Under the pieces are notes generated by a model. The model made no database searches and was not told the origin of the DNA. It saw nothing but the letters and a program-made list of their open reading frames with translations. DNA of 64,000 nucleotides from Cyclina sinensis (lineage: Eukaryota; Mollusca; Bivalvia; Venerida; Veneridae): assembly GCA_012932295.1 (NCBI GenBank), contig JAAONU010000004.1, positions 7,821,030-7,885,029 of the forward strand, written 5' to 3'. Below, piece by piece: positions 60,180-64,000 of the stretch (position 1 is the first letter of the stretch; every line of letters begins with the position of its first letter). Position numbers and translations under genes: made by a program.

Positions 60180-61080
60180 CCCACGAACGGCATCCTCTTT
60201 ATAACTATATTTTGATTCCCGCCCCCGCATTGGAAATCTGTGTATTTTCACCTCTCGAGCTGCACCTCTCCCAAACGAGCATCACGTTACTTTTTCTCCC
60301 TAATGACAAATGAAAATCTCCCATGAATGCCCCAAAAATAATCAGTGAGTTGTATATATCCGGGATTTCCCAAAAATATTAAATAGGTATTTTCAGCGCA
60401 TGTGCGCATGTATTATGTCAAAAATCATAAAGTTGCTAACAACCTGCGGTTTTAAATTAAACAAACATGAAATACCTGCGTGAAATGATTAAGCAATTTG
60501 TTTGTCAACTTGCAGGTATTCTTATTATGGATGTGCAAGGTTGTTTGTTGATTCACCCAAAAATAGCAGACATTGAATGTGAGAATTCACAGCTCATTAA
60601 AACTGAATACAGCAATATAGTAATCTGCAGTTTGAATCGTGAATGCTCTGTTGAGTTTTATGTATGGTAATACTTATACTCTGCTTTTTCCAAACCATTA
60701 AAATATGTTATCTTTGCTTGTGCATCCGCGTCATGCATCACAAAAACAGGATTTCTGTGAAATCAAATTTAAAAGGTGCAATGTTTAGACTTAGTTTAGA
60801 CTCATTTATTTTACATCGATTGCGATACAAGTTCTTACAACTTAGAATCACCACGCTCGATGACTGCTTCCTGGGTTCCACACCAGTATTCGCGCCGAGG
60901 TGAGGAATGTGAAGATCGTGAGAGAATCTCGCCTCTGACGGGATTCGACCCCGCGACCTCCGGATCCGGAGCCCTGCGCTCTACCCCTGGACCACGGTGG
61001 CTCCTCAAGGAGTGTAAAAGATAAATTTGATGAAGATTTTTAATAAAATCAAATGTAAATAAAGAAAGCTTTTTAAGGAA
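60180..61080 (-). repeat. Inverted relative of the TRIM-like intron repeat
   Basis: The reverse complement of this stretch aligns with 7043-7730 and 22889-23570: cgtcacctcccacgaacg, cttgcaggtattcttatta, gcaaggttgtttgttgattc and tgatgaagatttttaataaaa are all shared. It is interrupted by a SINE at 60783-61016. This shows that the intron sequence is a mobile or dispersed unit. Confidence 0.8.
60783..61016 (-). mobile_element. tRNA-derived SINE inserted in the dispersed repeat
   Basis: The tRNA-like head lies at about 60925-61003 on the minus strand: ggagccaccgtggtccaggg, gtagagcgcagggc, ggatccggaggtcgc, and B-box ggggtcgaatcccgtc. The body continues leftward (gtgtggaacccaggaagcag). The insert is absent from both related copies at 7 kb and 23 kb, where the flanks gcaatg/cattg and aaatttgatg/cttctat are adjacent, which makes the insertion visible. 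It is a SINE rather than a tRNA gene, because the 3' acceptor strand does not pair with the 5' end. Confidence 0.65.
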
Positions 61081-61467
61081 GCAGATTCTCGGCTTAAGCA
61101 TGACGTCATTCTAGCCATTAACCAATCAGATAACAGTAACTAACTAATTTAAGCATTCGGTTGTCGATCGTTACTCGGACTTTATCGTTAGAGCCTATTT
61201 GACTTTAAAGTCGTTTCTTATGAAACCTGACAACTTGGATTAATTAGAATCGTTACAAATGCACTTATCAGGCCATAGGTCTTGGAAATTAAGACAGTTT
61301 CTTTTGTTATATTCTAGTTTTTGTAATTTTTAATCTTGAAGTTACATATAGCTCAACGATAAAATCCGAGTTACACCCAAGTACGGATATACTACTTTAA
61401 AAAGTACCCGGATGTGTAAAGCCGAGAATTGGCTCTAGTCAACCTATTTGATTGTAAAGCATTATCA

Positions 61468-62348
61468 CCGTGTCCAATCGTTACAATTGGGAGGAGAATT
61501 TGTAACGCATCTGCAGTCGTGTATTTCAGGGATTACGAAGGGGTGATGTAAATATTTTCCTCGTTATTTCTTCATTTTTTTCTGTCTGGTTTTTGTTTAA
61601 TAGTCTAAGATGACCTTTAATCAATGTAGATTCTTGCTCCAAAACTGTTTTGTCTCAGAACTTTGCCATTTTCAAGATCATTCAGGAAAACCTAGCGTTA
61701 GAAAGAAAAACGCTTGATTTTAGCACGATATTTTGAAGATTTCTTGACATAAACGTATGACGACTTTATTATTATTTTTTTTTTGGGTTTACAAGAATTT
61801 CACAGTAAGAATAAAAATATTAAATACATCTAGTTATTTGTCATTTGGTTAAATACGGTGAGAAAAGGATACTTGAAAGTTATTGAATCCTTGCTCCGCG
61901 TGCGTCACAAAAATAACTGCGCCTACGTTACATGTGTTTCTTTGGCAAAAACGATTATATCAGTATTTAATTGGAAACGCAGGGATAAAGTTTAAATTAG
62001 AATCAATTTTTACTATGAAATTCTGGTAAACCAAACAAAATATAAAGTTGTTTGATACGTTTATGTCAAGAAATCTTCAAAACATCGTGCTAAAATCAAG
62101 CGTTTTTCTTTCTAACGCTAGGTTTTCCTGAATGATCTTGAAAATGGCAAAGTTCTGAGACAAAACAGTTTTGGAGCAAGAATCTACATTGATTGAAGGT
62201 CATCTTAGACCATTAAACAAAAACCAGACAGAAAACATGAAGAAATAATGAGGAAAATATTTACATCACCCCTTCCTAAATCCCTGAAATACACGACTGC
62301 GGATGCGTTACAAATCCTCCTTCCAATTGTAACGATTGGACACGGTGT
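61468..62348. repeat. Foldback (long inverted repeat) element
   Basis: The left arm (61468 to about 61794) reads caccgtgtccaatcgttac, cagtcgtgtatttcaggg, cttgctccaaaactgtt, agaaaaacgcttgatttt. The right part (about 61830-62348) is the reverse complement of the whole 59361-59880 unit, ending gtaacgattggacacggtg. The arms pair for more than 300 bases, so the strand can fold into a long hairpin. The arms differ at several points, and the right arm resembles the copy at 59361 more closely than it resembles the left arm. Confidence 0.85.
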
Positions 62349-62397
62349 GTCTGCAGAGATCTTTCCAAAGAATGAAGGGGAGATCACTGCGAGGAGA

Positions 62398-62477
62398 TGA
62401 CGTCATTATCTGTAGAACAAACATTAAAAATGGCGGAACAGAATACTGTGAATGCACAACGCACGAGGAGCCTGATT
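62398..62477 (+). other. Possible promoter and first coding exon
   Basis: A TGACGTCA palindrome (CRE) at about 62398-62405 is followed 25 bases on by ATG at 62430 in a good context (aaaaATGG). The frame begins MAEQNTVNAQ and runs 16 codons to a donor-like gtaagc at 62478; beyond it the frame closes at TAA. It could be the first exon of a gene running to the right, but no second exon is seen. Chance is a real alternative. Confidence 0.2.
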
Positions 62478-62806
62478 GTAAGCATCTAACCAGTTAACAG
62501 GCTGAAATCTCGAGGCTGAACTCCTTATTAAAAGTGGAAGTATACGGACGAGTGATTTCAGCCTGTGTTTTTTAAACATGGATACAATGTAAGATTCCTT
62601 TGCTCTACTCCACTAATGGGAAGTATTAACTCTGCGTGGAGTTTGACGACGAGTTTACAAACACCACTGAACAGTGACCTAAATGTGGGCTACTTGGAAC
62701 GATTTCAATCCTTAGAGTTCCCATATATCCGCTTGTTTCACTTTTAATTTATTTCCCGATGGCAACCTTGGAGAGTTCTAGTACTTCAGTTTTTTCTTCA
62801 TTTTTT

Positions 62807-64000
62807 GTCGAGCACGCTTGCGGTGAGCTCGACTTAGTCGCCACTTTTGGCGGATAGTTCGGTGTATGTGCGTCCGTGCGTCCGTCCGGATTTGTCCGGT
62901 CTATATCTTGCCCATTCTTTGAAGGATTACAAAATAATTTGGTACAAATGTTCATCATGATGAAATGTTGTGTCGCACACAAATCCTAGGTCCGCCGCTC
63001 AAAGGTCAAGGTCACACTTGTGGGTCAGCGCAAAACCCGTGTCCGGAGGGTTACTTCTACATGCATGGAGGGATTTTAATATAACTCGCGACAAATATTC
63101 TCCATAGTGAGGCGGAATGTTGCGCGAAAAATTCAGGTGTTTGTGGAAAAGGTCAAGGTCACACTTATGGGTCAAAGGTCAAATAACAAAATAAAACATT
63201 CATTTGTGAGTATAACTTCTATATACTTGGATGGATTTTAATATTACTTAGGACAAATGTTCTCCATGTTGAGTTGAATTGTCTTGCGCAAAATGAAGGT
63301 CAAGGTCACAAAAAGTCAAAGGTCAAATAAAAATATTAAAATTTGTTTGTTGGCGCTGAATCTTGTTTATGCATTGAAGTATTATGCTCAGTGGTCAGAG
63401 GAAATGAAAAATTCAGGTGTCTGTGGCAAAGGTCAAGGTCACATTTAGGGGTCAAAGGTCAAATAACAAAATGAAACATTCATTTGTGAGTATAAATTCT
63501 ATACACATGGATGGATTTTAATATAACTTTGCATAAATGTTCTCCATGTTGAGTTGAGTTGTCTCGTGCAAAATGAAGGTCAAGGTCACAAGAGGTCAAA
63601 GGTCAAATAGAAATATTATAATTTGTTTGTAGCTGTAGCTTGCTTATGCTTTGAAGTATTATGCTTAATGGTCGTAGGATTTTGAAATTGTTGAGCAAAC
63701 TTGTGGTGAGGTCGACTAAATCACTGCTTTTCACTTTTGGTGGTTTGGTGTGTGTGCGTCCATCAGTCTGTGTGTCCGTCTAGATGTGTCCGGTCTATAT
63801 CTTGCTCATTCTTTGAAGGATTACAAAATAGTTTGATCCAAATGTTCACCATGATTGGGTTGTGTGTCACACGCAAAACCAGGTCGGCCGCTCAGAGGTC
63901 AAGGTCACACTTGGAGGGTCTGCTCAAAACCCATGTCCGGAGTGTAACTTCTACATGCGTGGATTTTAATATAACTTGGGACAAGTGTTTTCAATAGGGA
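62807..64000 (+). mobile_element. Hairpin-ended AGGTCA-rich element, type 3, two tandem units
   Basis: The left end is a hairpin (gtcgagcacgcttgcggtga/gctcgac), followed by gtgcgtccgtgcgtccgtcc, tgtccggtctatatcttgc and then units carrying aggtcaaggtcac and gggtcaaaggtcaaat with a ~280-base sub-period (aaataacaaaat at 63181 and 63461). A second, diverged unit begins at 63691 (ttgagcaaacttgtggtgag), 883 bases after the first, and runs off the window. Its architecture is the same as types 1 and 2. No protein is encoded. Confidence 0.65.

Noticed and set aside
60925..61003. Minus-strand tRNA-like sequence considered as a functional tRNA gene
   Set aside because: The 3' acceptor strand does not pair with the 5' end, and a SINE body follows. 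Comparison with related repeats shows it is an insertion.

Overview
The window is repeat-dominated, AT-rich animal nuclear DNA. There are no bacterial features. Genes are sparse and have spliced exons, and the transposon content includes LINE, Ngaro-type tyrosine-recombinase retrotransposon, ISL2EU-like DNA transposon, tRNA-derived SINEs, and hairpin-ended elements packed with AGGTCA-rich tandem repeats. That mix, plus a duplicated TRIM-like coiled-coil/propeller gene, points to a bivalve mollusc (inference; no species marker is visible).

Layout. Positions 1-11812 and 14277-28856 are two head-to-tail copies (A and B) of one segment. Each copy holds, in order: a SINE fragment, TTG/CTG-type minisatellite arrays interrupted by a hairpin-ended element, a ~1.8 kb element with ~21 bp inverted ends and TAA flanks, a 251-nt coiled-coil exon, an intron filled with dispersed repeats, a long terminal exon for a propeller-like C-terminal domain, and a TCTGT-rich minisatellite. 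Copy B carries an extra 2.4 kb hairpin-ended element. Copy A shows the empty site. A 2.5 kb spacer (11813-14276) ends in an 86-bp minisatellite.

From 28.9 to 35 kb lies the clearest complete gene, a single-exon class A GPCR (30026-31081), followed by a small hairpin element, a 5'-truncated LINE and a SINE. From 35.7 to 47 kb is a transposon cluster: a near full-length but broken LINE on the plus strand, a decayed Ngaro-like element on the minus strand (gag, RT-RNase H, tyrosine recombinase, SGNH hydrolase), and remnants of an ISL2EU-type transposon (transposase and second-protein start, convergent).

From 47 to 64 kb no confident gene is seen. The region holds a 45-bp minisatellite with a ~644-bp higher-order repeat (48517-50292), a perfect 128-bp tandem duplication, a second copy of the 152-bp-repeat element, a foldback element, an inverted copy of the repeat in the TRIM-like introns (itself hit by a SINE), and two tandem units of another AGGTCA-rich element at the right edge. 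A possible first exon starts at 62430.

Functional picture. The host genes are one orphan GPCR and two paralogous TRIM-like 3' gene parts whose upstream RING/B-box exons were not found here. Everything else is mobile or tandemly repeated DNA. The most unusual signals are the density of nuclear-receptor-like sites carried by the hairpin elements, the natural empty/filled site pair, the LINE with ORF1 and ORF2 in one frame across a UAG, and the strong constraint on the propeller half of the duplicated gene. All comparisons were made by eye.
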